Of a stretch of DNA of 64,000 nucleotides, positions 12,701 to 24,391 are shown in pieces. How positions within the stretch are numbered: position 1 is the first letter of the stretch; each line of letters begins with the position of its first letter. Source of the DNA: Talinum fruticosum. Its lineage: Eukaryota; Streptophyta; Magnoliopsida; Caryophyllales; Talinaceae. Location of the stretch: assembly GCA_021018815.1 (NCBI GenBank), contig JAITYX010000032.1, forward strand, positions 682,001 through 746,000, in the 5' to 3' direction. The notes under the pieces were generated by a model. The model saw only the letters and a list, made by a program, of their open reading frames with translations. It was not told the origin of the DNA and ran no database searches. The position numbers and the translations under genes are program-made.

Positions 12701-15452
12701 ACTCCTGGATTCTCATATAGAACATGCTCCTAGAAACCCAAAAATTAATGTCGTTCATGAGGATTGGAGTGTAGCAAGAAGAAGCAATCAAAATAGACAA
12801 CGGTATCAGTGAACAGAGCTTAGTGACATACTTAATCCTTTGTCGTCATTAGCTTACTTTGATTAATCAAGAACTAGTAGGTGCCTTACCCCTGGATTAT
12901 CTCTTGATATATATGGCTCTCCTTTCCTTAAAATGCTGAAATGATGGTAGTCTAGCTCATACATATCATCACATCCATGCCTTATGCCTAATGATGCAAA
13001 AACTATGATTTTCCTCATCGTATGAGAGTGAGCATTCTTCAAAGCTAGTGTTTCTGACTCAAGTATGCACCTCACCTCTTTTGGGCAGAAAGCCACTTTA
13101 GGGGGCTTCTTCTGCAATGATGAGTTTCTGAATCTAGCATTTTTCTTAGTTTCACCCATATCTTGGCCCTCTATTGGTCTCATGATCGGAATATTTATCT
13201 CACTTTGATTATCGCTGATTCTTTCCATGGAGTTCATATGTATCCTCTCGCCGATGTTTCCCTGATTGTCTCCATTCACTGTACACATCTCTGCATCCTC
13301 ATTAGGATATGGCTCATCTTCATCATCACTGTAATCTGTTTCTTCAGAATCCAATGCAGATTCAGTATCTTTAGATTTTTCTAGAGGAAGAAATGGGGTT
13401 TCATCCATACTCATCCAGCTGACAAGACCATTCTCAAGTTTGGGAGCCTTAGGAGATATGAAGTTGGCATCATGCTCTGCTGCAGAGGCTGACGGCTTAT
13501 TATTTTCCCTTATTTTGATACTTTCAGGTTCTCTTGTAGTTGATTCAGTCTGTTGTATCTTGATCTTCTTAGCACTTCTTTCCTCTCCATTATCAGTACA
13601 GTTACCCTAGAAAATGTGAACGAAACCGAACTTCAGAACTGTATTTAGTAAAACATAATGATAACATGCTAGTGATTAGTTGCTTGCAAATCCTATGTAG
13701 CTCCCAACAAGTGCTAATTTTTTTTTTTATCACTGCTTATATGCTCATTTTTAGGTACAAGTGCTCCAGAAATTATCAAGCAAATTTGTTGAACATTACA
13801 CTGAAAAGAAAATTCACTACTAAAAAAGTCCAATCATAAGCAGCGACAGAATTGGAGATGGGAAAAGACAAAACAGCAATGAAGATTTCGAAGCAGTGAC
13901 AGGAAAGGCGACGGACAAAGGCCTACAAAAATTTCCAAACAGCGACTGAAAAGGAGCCAGTGCATAACTTTATTTTCTCAGTAGTCAAGCAAGGACACCA
14001 CCATCACCTAGTATGGATCCTGCTTGGTCAATAGGGTCTAAGGAAATCCAAATGTAAACAACTAAACCCCTGCAAGCGAGAGGTTAATTCCCAAAGGCCT
14101 ACAAAAAATTTTGTAAAAGACATTTTTCTTATTTTGCTCTTTCTTTAAAAAAATGTAGAAAACAGGTAGTACTAAGAAAGGGGAGAGGTGTTCAAAGTGA
14201 CAAACATCCAAAGTTAATAAGCACTACACAGCTTAAAAGACAAGTATTACTATAGACATACGAGCACAACATAGCAGATGACAAATTGTCTGTTACAATT
14301 TAATCCATGAAAAAACTACAAGAGATTAGAGTACCCTCATCCACACATATGCGCAAGCTAGATAGGTAACTGCCTGTGTGGAACTACTAAAGGTCTGCAT
14401 CCCTAATCCTAGTCCTCCGAGGACTTCTAATCAAGAAGACCATGGCGCTAAAAAGAAAAAGAAAAAGGAAAGCCACCGAAAAGTTATTACATACAACTAA
14501 ACCCCAAGAAGTATGTACTCAACTACAATGTATAATATTGTTGATAAATTTGGCAGCTTGTTCCTTTCACTCCCACCATTTGGTCCATTCTTTGCCCCCT
14601 CAATTCCCATGACCACGGTTTCAAGTTTAACATGTCATCGCGCAATTATTTCAAATGATTTCAAATAACACTTACCTAGAAACCTTGATTCTTTTTCACT
14701 CAGTTATGCCAAATTAAGCAGTTACAGGTCTACACAATTTCAATAAACGAGTTGCTTCAGTATAAAACAACGACTACTAAGAACCATATCCCTAGCAGTA
14801 TATAGCTAACACCAAGAAAAATATTCTTAGCCCATATAATTCCTAAGCCTAAAATATCATAAGCATGAAAGAGGAGAAAAACGAGCAAACATGACAATAA
14901 GATATCAATCCTTTCACTACTCTCTATAGCATAGATGATGACACTCAAGTGGAGTTTTCTGTATGTGCAAGTGGCATTTTTAAAACACAAAAATATGCAA
15001 AACTTGGCTCTAATCTCTATGAACATCACTGTTTCATGATTCCACAGGAAGGATAAAACCCATTCTTAATTAAAATCAATGGTCATTTGAAAAGAGGGTA
15101 GCTTGTTTCATATGATGTTGTGTTGATTAATGTGTTATGGGGCTACAAATTTTGATATCCATATGTAAAGAAGTGCAAGCATAAACTGATAACAAACTTT
15201 TAGAGACAAAAACACAAGCAGGTAATGTGCAGAAAATCATACTTGATCATGATTCTCATGGATGAGGTTTGCAGAAGATCCTTTTGCTCTCTCATCTTGT
15301 ATTTGTGCTTCTAGGGCTGAAATTCTGTCCAAAAGCTCAGCATTTTTATGCCTTTCCCTTTGTAGCTCTGCTAGCACCTGGTAAATATCACTCATTCTCT
15401 CTCCTTTCACTTCCTGCCCCATTCCCCACAATCCAGCGAAATCTTTTTCCAA
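9716..15452 (-). CDS. Nine-exon protein with coiled coil and a tyrosine-recombinase-like domain
   Basis: Exons on the minus strand: 15452-15243, 13606-12890, 12729-12539, 12248-12042, 11943-11883, 11711-11009, 10752-10624, 10488-10393 and 9763-9716 (TAA). All are GT-AG and phase-compatible, about 786 aa once one base is corrected. Residues ~22-58 form a coiled coil (YQVLAELQRERHKNAELL); ~125-175 is acidic; the C-terminal third is rich in Pro, Ser and Tyr. Residues ~265-442 look like a phage-type integrase fold: FASLGIRHGCDDMYELD matches the first-Arg box (Arg279). FFFKALGITLLFMAG followed by 24 residues aligns without gaps to the HxxR...GH...Y tail of XerD-type enzymes, keeping the Tyr (Tyr440) but with F..K for HxxR and KY for GH. 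It is therefore probably an inactive, domesticated recombinase. The frame breaks at 11088-11090 (GGG, one base too many): without it TGP is followed by SSYQKVANDM and the later exons. The last two introns are the least certain part of the model. Confidence 0.7.
13815..13986. mobile_element. Small CACTA-type MITE in intron 1
   Basis: The left end reads CACTACTAAAAAAGTC and the right end TTTTCTCAGTAGTC, an imperfect inverted repeat in CACTA style. Inside are several AGCGAC / GGCGACGG motifs, the subterminal motif seen in many eudicot CACTA elements. Size is about 172 bp. No clear 3-bp target duplication is seen, so the ends have decayed. It lies in the 1.6-kb intron 13607-15242 of the recombinase-like gene. 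Confidence 0.6.
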
Positions 15453-15960
15453 ACCAGCACAAGATTAATTGCAACTCCACCATTAACTCAAAACTCCCCA
15501 CTAAAGATCAACAAAGTTATTTAAGCATAAAAACACAATCAATGAAAAATAACAAGTACCCAGTTCCAGAATCCCCTCAAAAAACCTTCAAAAACCTCAA
15601 AGTTTGAATTTTTATCAGAAACCCATGTAGGAGAATGCACTGAGGATGACTCTGATAGCCCAAAAACAGTCCAAGTGATCAATACAGACCAAAAGATTAA
15701 TGGGGAAATTTGAGGAGAGAAATGGGAAGGGAGAGGAGGGAAGATTGAAAGGGTTGATGTTGTGTTTGGTATCTGAGTGTAGAAATTATAGAGGAAGCGA
15801 GAGCGGGAGAGAGCGAGAGAGAGAGAGGGGAGAGGGAGGCGTGGGGTGTCGCATGCAACCCCACGTGCGCTCCCTCTTTCTATAAAATTGGAGAAGAGGG
15901 GGGGAACCAAGATTAGATTAGTGTGATTAGGGAGAGTATTTGAGTTTTATAGGGATGTTT
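15453..15960 (-). promoter_or_regulatory. 5' leader and promoter region of the recombinase-like gene
   Basis: Upstream of the ATG at 15452 the minus strand is rich in C, T and CTCTC runs (opposite of the GAGAGA at 15800-15835), typical of a plant 5' leader. A G-box-like CACGTG core lies at 15862-15867. The transcription start cannot be fixed. A direct repeat of TTTTTGTGGATCTTTTT occurs at about 15957 and 15989. Confidence 0.4.
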
Positions 15961-18230
15961 TTGTGGATCTTTTTTAAATTCTCACTGTTTTTGTGGATCT
16001 TTTTAAAACACTATGACTATGGCATGATGAAATGATAAAAATAAACAAATAAATATGAACAAGTTTAATTTTGTTAAATTCTAGTGAAAGGGTTGGTTCT
16101 ATCATAAGTGAATGTATTAAAATAAAATGCCTTCTAATTCATGACAAGTAAAAATAATATAGAGATATCACGAAAAATAACACATAGAGGCGTATGAGAT
16201 TATTAAGATCTAAAGAATGATCAAATTCGAGTATATTTAATCTCATGATGATCTAAACATGACTTTTAGGATATGTATTTAAATTTAGTTTACGCCCGTA
16301 TATTTGGTTCCAATTGTGGTCAAATAGCTAATTAGAGGAAGAAAAAAAGAAAAAGAAAATGGGCACACGTGCACATAGTTAGGGCAATATTCTTTCTTTG
16401 AGTGGAAGTTTAAGAATATGATTAAGAAATGAAGGCTCACGTGCAAGTAGTTAACTTGAATGCTTGTCTGCAATTGCCAAGTTGCTTCAGAATTAGGGTT
16501 CCCTAAACCTTGGATCCCTTCCTTCTTACTTCTTAATTATCTCATTAATTAATTAATTAATTTTGATTAATAAATCAAAGTATTGATTAAAACTGCCCAA
16601 AAGCACAAAAGCCATTTTTTTGGGTGCATAAAAGTCATTATTGACAGCCCACACTTCAGAACCCAAAAACACACACATGAGATGTGTTTAACATTAAAGA
16701 ATAAGCTGTCTCAATTTGCACTGTAAAAAGACATTTTAGGACCCCATGATTTAGGACAATTGTGGTAAAAATTCAGGGAATGTAAAATTCAAATGAAATG
16801 CCTTTTGTAACCGAACATGGCTTGAGCATACTTCCCGGCTAGACTTTTTAAAAATGATTTGATTCGAACCGATAATTCGAAACTCAAACCGAATCGAGCT
16901 TGACTTAATAATTAAAAATCTAAATCATGATCATCCGAAACTAACCCGAACCTGAACCGAACAGAACTCGACTCGAATATTTTCCTCCAAAGTGTTTTGT
17001 ACTCTACATGACAAATTTTTATTGGACCAAACATCATCTGATCCAAAGTCAATCATACCGGAAACGAACGCAAACCGAACCGAACCGAAACTCGGTCGAA
17101 TCTTTGTGATCGAACATGGCTCGACCCACACAAACATAACCCACCTGAAATAGATCCAAATGATCCGATTGTCGGATCTACTCTTACCTATTTCTATTGC
17201 ATTTCGCTTCTGTAAAAAATTATTACTCTTTCCCTCTACATTCCACTCCTTGCCACATCCCACTTCAAATTTTGCACTTCTTTTTGTGAAAAATATAGAT
17301 TTTCTACTCCTTTCAACTTTTTCTAATTCATTCCCTTCTCCCACTCCAAATTACCCACCAAAAACACAAGTCTAAGTTTATACTAAATTGAATAATTGAG
17401 AAATCTAAGTTTAAGTTGTGATCGCATTCAAAATTTATATGAAATATTGAAGATTATACTCATTTTTTCTCGTGATGGATAAACTTGTTTTTTAAAAGGT
17501 AAAACCAAAATAAATTAGCATAAACACTAAGACCAAATTGGCCATCAAGTCAACCGCTCGATTTCCTTCTCTTAAAATATGATTGATGAAAATTTAATTG
17601 TATATTCGGAGAAAGTACCAAATATCTTGAATGAGCTTGTGAATCTCCCAAGAACCCCGATCGATAAACTTGGATATAAAAATTGCCAATATTAAAAATA
17701 TGGTCATTAAGGGATAAAGTGGTAAATTTACCCCTGGAAAAAAGCTGCTAAATTTGCCAAACATGGGATTTCTCAAATGAGTTCCTCTATTTTAATGTTG
17801 CCTTGGTTAAGTTTTTCAATGGGGAATTGTGCTGCTTAGGGAAAAGAGGGACTAATAATTACTGTAAACAGCTGCTGCATCACTGGCTTTGCTCATTTTT
17901 AAGCCAATAATAATAATAATAATAATAATAGGTACTCATGAAGCGACTACTTTTTGAAAACATAATTAATTTTGTGATTATATATGACTATTAAGCACTA
18001 AGCAAAGCCTGTTCTGAGAAGTTATTTTATGCCTTTCATGTACATGTATACTGCATAACTTGTCCATCTTGTGTTGTCTGTTGGCCAAGATTTTTTGAGA
18101 TTGACATTGTAATTTATGTACTTTTTCCTAACAAAAAATTGTTCAGAGGTATCTCATATTGTGAAAAACTATTTGAAGGAGACATTATTTTGAGAATAGA
18201 TTTAAAAGGTAAATATTTTGTAAAAAACTA
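15960..18230. other. Intergenic, no gene seen
   Basis: A+T-rich sequence. Positions 16840-17160 carry many degenerate CGAACCGAA / ACCCGAAC motifs, a simple dispersed plant repeat also seen at 63840-63990. An (AAT)n microsatellite of about 25 bp lies at 17907-17931. Open frames at 16931-17375 on both strands are by-products of the low-complexity sequence. Confidence 0.5.
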
Positions 18231-18470
18231 TTTAGACCCTGTTTGGTTAGGAAAAATTGGAATGGAACTTAAATTCTTTAATTTTAACTTCTTTTTTCAA
18301 TTATTTGGTTGGGGTATTTTGAAGGTGAAATTTACAAATTTACAAATTTTAAGTTCCCCTCAAAATAAGGGAATTTGAATCCCTAATTAGGAGGAGCTCA
18401 ATTCTCTATCCCTCGGGATCGGTTTATAATTATTAAAAGAAGAAAAATTAGCCTAATATTAAAAATTTTG

Positions 18471-18524
<54 letters not shown>
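18471..18524 (+). repeat. (ATT)n microsatellite
   Basis: About 18 ATT units inside the Harbinger-type MITE. Confidence 0.9.
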
Positions 18525-18528
<4 letters not shown>

Positions 18529-18644
18529 TGTCATATTATTTGATAGAATATTATAATTTGAAAATAGTTAATTAAATAAATTAAATAAATATAAGACTCA
18601 ATTATCGGCAAATATGATAATGAATTTCAACTTTTATTGAATCA

Positions 18645-18646
<2 letters not shown>

Positions 18647-18743
<97 letters not shown>

Positions 18744-18780
18744 AAGAAGAAGAAGAAGAAGAAGAACAACAACAACAATA
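18647..18780 (+). repeat. Compound (AAT)n-(AGA)n-(AAC)n microsatellite
   Basis: About 23 AAT units pass directly into about 17 AGA units and then a few AAC units. The array is purine-rich on the top strand. The minus-strand Leu/Phe open frame over it is a repeat artefact, not a gene. Confidence 0.9.
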
Positions 18781-18987
18781 ACAATTTACAATGATATAAA
18801 GTAATTTAAAAAATAAAACAATTTTGATTTCAACCCACGGTTAACAACCAAACAACAAGATGTGGAATTTGATTTCGTTCCTATTCTCTACCAAGCACTT
18901 GAAGAAAATATTCAAGTTCCTTACCTAAATCCTCGGGTATCATTCCTTAATTTCATTCCATTCCAATTTTTCATACCAAACAAGGCC

Positions 18988-19775
18988 TTACACGGTTTTT
19001 GGAAGGTATGGAAATGTCCTCTTCTTCTTCGTTTTCTCCCTCTTCTAATTATTCATCATTCTTCCTCCTCCTACTTTATCCTCCTCCTTTCTTCTTACTC
19101 AAACAAACTCAAATCAAACCACAAATTCCAACAATCAAAAAAGAAATCGCCAAATTCTAACTTTTTGGAAGATTTTTGGGGCAATGAAGCCAACTTCACA
19201 TTGTGAACATTTTGGATGCGAAGAGTTTGCTCATTGAAGGACTGAGCTAGAAGAGTGATGATGGATTTGAGTTTTGCTTGAATAAGAAGAGAGGAGGAAT
19301 AATACAGAGAAGGAGGAAGAAGATAGTGATGAAAATTAGAAATGGAGAGGAGAGAAAACGAAGATAAGGGTATTTTCATCTTTTACTTATAATTCATCGA
19401 AGTTAAAAAATTAGGGAAAAAAATCTATAAATAGTTTCCACAAAATGTACATAACTTTTAAATACATTTTCAAAATGATTCATCCTTTAAATAGTTTTCA
19501 CAAAATGTGGGCTACTTCCCAGCAATTTTTGTTTTTCTTAGGTTTTTAATCATGGGGTTGATTCATATTAGAAGGAAATCCTTATATTGCAAGGCTTTCA
19601 ATTTAAGGAAATTGAAATTTAATAACCAACTCAATCAAAAGTTTTAAGTAATGGTTGAATGTCCCTATAAATTCTCATATAATTGTTCTTATACATTATA
19701 AATTATACGACTTTGACTTATATTATTGAAAAGACAAAGTATAGTACTCATAACTTTAACTTATAAATATGTGAC
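18988..19775. other. Intergenic, no gene seen
   Basis: T/C-rich then A-rich low-complexity DNA (CTTCTTCTTC around 19020-19100). An imperfectly repeated 'ATAGTTTTCACAAAATGT' occurs at about 19430 and 19490. No conserved motif. Confidence 0.5.
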
Positions 19776-19777
19776 GG

Positions 19778-21375
19778 GAATCATTACGACGACTCGGACA
19801 CTCGCTCAACGCATTTCGAATTGCATTAAATGAATCGGGTATAACCATCTCACACTTATAGAGTTTTGATTCCAACGCATTCTTTGTATCTTAGAAACTT
19901 CTCCGAGTGAAATGGTATCTTCTCTAAGTGATACAGCCTTTTACTTCATATATTTCTTGCTTATCTTTAAGTGACTCGAAAAGCGGTTCTTTGTTATGAG
20001 TCCAAGCATCACTCAGATTTATCGCAGATTGAGTGGACTAGTGTTTCACCTTCTCTCACTCGAAACCGGCTTCGATTATAAGCTCTATTTCATTAGAGTC
20101 GGTACTTCTAGTCTGTTTCATACTTAGTCTATATCAAGTTATCTCACTCGATATTCTTTACTTATCTTGATCTATCACTTAGACTAAGTCGGATGGAATT
20201 TTGAGTTATATAGTTATTAGACTTAGAAAATTCCACTTCTCTTCGACTCGGATAATTAGTTGATTAATTATCATAATTATTTTATTATCTCGTGTCTAAT
20301 CTTGGACCAAAGTATTTCATACTTTGAGAACCAAAATTGCTTTACTTTTGTAGGTTATTCAAACGAGGATACACTTTTCAAATCACAAAAGTAACCGGCT
20401 TCAAAACGTCAAATCACCAGGTAGACATGGCTTTTCACCTTCTCTCGCTCCGAGTCCCAGAAGATAGTGTCGGAGCTGTCCGTTTCCAAATCTGGAAAAC
20501 CGAGACACCAAGCTTAACGGTGGTTTTCGCCTTATCTCTCAAGACACCGCTAGTAGTTTTGGGACTTCCCGGAGAGTTAAACCATTGTCCAACGTTCACA
20601 TTACAACGGATACTTTCGAGTGACTCGGAAAGTTTCTATCAACGGTCACGAGAGGACTCTCAGTCAGCGAGATGAAGATAACGGCTACTCTGCCTGGTCA
20701 TCTATAAATAGAAGCCACTTCACAAGACTTGAAGATAGGCCGAACATATTGTTAATATACATACTTGCTCAAAGTCTTTGTATACATTCTCAATCTTCTA
20801 CTTACAACTCCTACTCTGTAATTTATTACCTTCGAGTTGTAAGGTCTTGTACTTGAGTTACAAACTCTTTTTACATTCTTTGTAAGGTCCCTTGACTAAG
20901 TCTGTAAGGGTTAACTCAGCTTAGTTGTCCCTAGCTGTAAGAGTTATCTCAGCTAGGAAGTACTAGATCGGATAAGGGAATTTACGAGTCTAGGAAAACT
21001 TGTATAGAGTTGTCTAAGGGAGCAACTCGGGTTCGATCGATTCATGGTATTTTGTGGACTCAAAATAGTGGATTTGACTTCGTGTCCGGATTGACACGGT
21101 CCGTGGTTTTCCGCCCCGGGAGGGTTTCCACGTAATTTCTAAGTGTTATCTTTCCGAGTTCATTCTAGACTCGGACAGTCATATTACTCCTGCTTGACTT
21201 GCTTGTTTATTCGTGATAGCATTTACGAGTCCAAGCTTTTCCGACCCTGCTTGTTTGACTCGGAACCTGTCTCTGTCCCTTCGTTAACAAAAGAGCTAAC
21301 GTTTCCACGAAAAACTTCTATCACCCTATTCACCCCCTCTAGGGTGACTCGAGACTCTCCCGAGCAAACCTTCAA
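19778..21375 (+). mobile_element. Probable solo LTR of a Ty1/Copia retrotransposon
   Basis: The 3' part has wording typical of plant Copia LTRs: GTTTTCCGCCCCGGGAGGGTTTCCACG-like sequence (near 21100) and CCTATTCACCCCCTCTAGGG (near 21327). A TATA box (TCTATAAATAGAAG) near 20700 would be the LTR promoter. TCGGA/ACTCGG motifs recur throughout. No gag-pol ORF or primer-binding site follows, so this is a solo or decayed LTR. Both ends are estimates; no target duplication was found. Confidence 0.55.
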
Positions 21376-21447
21376 CTACCTCATGTTGCCAAAAAATGAA
21401 TAAATTGAAAGTTTGGATCACCAATTTTACTTAGTAAGGAAGATATT

Positions 21448-21535
21448 ACCAACGAGGTGTTGGTTAAAGTGGTAACGAACTTACACCGATAAGAAGGAGA
21501 AAATGAGTTTGAATCCTTAAAAATGTACTTGTTGA
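21448..21535 (+). mobile_element. tRNA-derived SINE candidate
   Basis: GGTTAAAGTGGTAACGAAC (A-box-like) is followed about 40 bp later by GAGTTTGAATCC (B-box-like), with pol III promoter spacing. It cannot be folded into a tRNA. It lies just downstream of the LTR. Confidence 0.35.
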
Positions 21536-21984
21536 AATGATGTTATGTCTAGTGAAACTAATAGAAAAAACCTCGCATCCGGGGAATTGAAGCCTCTTTC
21601 TAAAGGCCTGATTACTTCCTCGAATCCTCGTGAAATTCCAATGAGGAAATTTGCAAGCATTATGATGACCAGAACTCGAGGCTCCACAGTGGGGGAAGCT
21701 TGATGAGAGTTGGGGCATGAACTGTTTATCAAACATTCAAACTAATTGCGAATGGGCAATGGCTAGTACATAGATTTGCTATGTACTCTCTAATAACCAA
21801 ACAAGGAGCTCAAATATTAACTTGTGTCCACGCTATATAGGACTTTAAGCCCTAAAACAGAGCAAGAAAATATGGATCAGTACCCTAAATGTAGTTCTTC
21901 ATTCACATAAAATCTCTACCGACCTAATTAATTAGGTAGATATAAAAGTGTATTTAAATATACACTTCAAAATAGACGTGCATA

Positions 21985-22095
21985 ATCAACAAGGTCTTCA
22001 TCTAATGGTAAAGAATGAGATTTAAGGTACATTGAATCTTATGTTCGAATCCCTCTCTCTCCCAATATATTGTACTATTATTTGTAACTCATATG
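21985..22095 (+). mobile_element. tRNA-derived SINE candidate
   Basis: CATCTAATGGTAAAGAATG (A-box-like) and TGTTCGAATCCC (matching the GTTCGANTC B-box core) are spaced about 40 bp apart, followed by T-rich sequence. This is the pol III promoter layout of plant SINEs. Confidence 0.4.
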
Positions 22096-24391
22096 GAACA
22101 AAAAACGAGCATATGATAACAAATTGAAGTTGCTTTCAAACCTATTTTATTTTTTTTTGGCGCATTTCAAATGAACTTTAAATATACATGTACATAAGAA
22201 TCTTTGATTATTGTTTTTTTCCCCTCCTTATCATTAATTAATCTGGTAAAAATCAGATAGTACAATCAATTTGTTTATCAAAACCCTAAGTCTTCAGCAT
22301 GGTTGTATTCCCTTATGGTCGCTTCCAAACACCTTTGTGAAACCAATTCCAAAATCTCTTTTCATAAGTACGTAATCTTTCATGGAGAAAGCCAAATTTA
22401 TTTGGGTTTCGAAGCCTCCTAACCATTGGGGGATTGCCATCTACCTCGTTTTTGATAGCATTGATTTCAAGAAATTTACATATCAGGTCGGAAATAATAC
22501 TTGAATTTGAAGTGACCTCACCAACAGGCATATCTTCTCCAAAAGAATAGTACGGATTCTACTGTTAGAGCAATAACTTTCACAAGTAGTTAGAACAACT
22601 TTATAAACCCTGGCAAAATTTTCCATTTCTTTTCAACAAGAGACTATAAATCCATGGTCGACATTGCTCTTAGGTCTTGTTTGATCGATAGGAGGCTCAA
22701 GTGGAAGAGGCAAATGTGGGCAGCTCGTCAAACATTTAACCATGAGTAAACTCTTCGCTATGAATATTATGGTCTCACTGTAAATTGTGTACAAAATAAG
22801 ACACAAAAATGTAGTTGAAGAAGTGTTTACACTCATAAGTACTTTATCCGTTTCATCTTAATTAACGTTCAGTTTGTTACAACTAGAGTAATGAAGTTAC
22901 TACATTAAATCCTACACTTAACATTACATTCATAATTACTTTGAGGTCAAGGAGTACACTCCACTCCATTGTTAAAGTCTACTACAAATAGGAATATCAC
23001 AAATTAAACACCATTAATTGACTCTTCAATCCTTTTTCTTCCATAATTTATAAAAAAAATTAGAAAGGGATTTAATTTCCTTTGCACTTTTAGCATGTAG
23101 GTTTCGTGTCAAGTTGGACATAGCAAAATAAATACACCCCCAATGAGAGAATGGCGGGAGATGATATGATATGGAGGGCCAAATCATGGGGGAAGATATA
23201 CAAATACAAGCTTTGTTTCCCTTTTTTTCCCTTTTTTTTGTTTTTGGTTTATTTAGAATAGTCGTAAAAGATTAATATAATATATTATAAAATAATGAAA
23301 AAATCGACCTTAAAATTTAATGTACCCAACGCCTCAATCTTAGCTACGAGTAACAAAGCTTACAGTGAGATGGGGGAAAATGAATTAAAGGAAGAAATGG
23401 AAAATTTGAGTTTTAATTAGTTTGATGGAAAGGGCAACTGGTTGCTCATTCATTTATTTTCTACGGCCTTCCCAAAAACCGCAAGTAACCCACAGAAACC
23501 AACATGAGCAGCACCTGGTTTTTGGTTTAATTTTGAACCAACATTATCAATATACAAATCTAATGCTTTCTTCTCTCTCTTTTGGAGGCCACAATGCCTC
23601 ATTTATGATGGAAATAATTGACATCACATATATTCATGTTTCTATAATTACACAATACACATTAAAAAAATTATCTGAAATTAAGCGCTTATCTTAAACA
23701 AGAAGGTATCGTTTAGAAAATATCTAATTAAGATAGAAAATTCCGAAGATAAATGACAGCCAATAAGAAGACTAATCCCATGAAAATACATATTTAGCTC
23801 ATGTGAGATTTTGAGGGACTTACCATTGGCCTTGTTTTCATTTCTAATCACAATTTATAAGGAAAGCCCATCTTGTTTCCTTTACTTATTCTTTTAAAAA
23901 ATAATAATAAGATCACATCATACAAAATTTTAATTATTTTTTATATTCCTTATGGTGATATCTACTACTACATTTTCTGATTATAGGGCAGTGAGCTCAA
24001 ATAACTTGAATTAATTAGCTTCTCTACTCTCTATATATGCCATATTTTTGGTTAATTTCTCCACTTAAACTTGCTTTGTGTAAACTTTAGGAATATTATT
24101 ATGTTAATCTATATATTCATATATGGTTTAAGCTTAGGACCAATAGATCATTAATTATCATCCTTTTTCCTTTATGCATGCATCCAATGGGTAGCTTTCA
24201 CTTTCTTAAATGCAATTCTAGTTTCAAACCCCTTATTTAAATACTCTTGGCTCTCTTGAAAAATATCCCACTTCCTCTAGCCAAGCCTCTATTCCTTTCC
24301 ACCCATCCTTTGCTTCCTCTCCTTGCATTTCTTTTGCTTGTATAGTGCTGGCCTCTACATAGTTTTTGTGGGTCTTTCCGAGTCTTTTGAC
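22096..24391. other. Intergenic and RING-gene promoter region
   Basis: No coding exon is supported. Positions 22850-22960 contain a TATCCGTTTCATCTTAATTA string like the end of a Stowaway-type MITE. The 300 bp before the RING gene carry TTATTTAAATAC near 24234 as a possible TATA box. Confidence 0.45.

Larger units (their letters stand above)
18235..18987. mobile_element. PIF/Harbinger (Tourist-like) MITE with TTA target duplication
   Basis: The left end GACCCTGTTTGGTTAGGAAA.. and the reverse complement of the right end GGCCTTGTTTGGTATGAAAA.. match over about 32 bp, both continuing into AATTGGAATGGAA. Flanking TTA trinucleotides (18232-18234 and 18988-18990) are the expected Harbinger target-site duplication. 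The 753-bp element has no transposase ORF and carries three long microsatellites, making it far larger than the usual Tourist size. It is non-autonomous. Confidence 0.8.

Noticed and set aside
16931..17375. Open frames on both strands near 17.1 kb
   Set aside because: They follow CGAACCGAA-type low-complexity repeats; the encoded peptides have no conserved pattern.
18602..18784. Minus-strand open frame of poly-Leu/poly-Phe
   Set aside because: It is the translation of the (AAT)n-(AGA)n microsatellite; no start context or conserved residues.
22020..22060. Possible tRNA gene because of GTTCGAATCCC
   Set aside because: No cloverleaf can be formed around it; the layout suits a SINE remnant.
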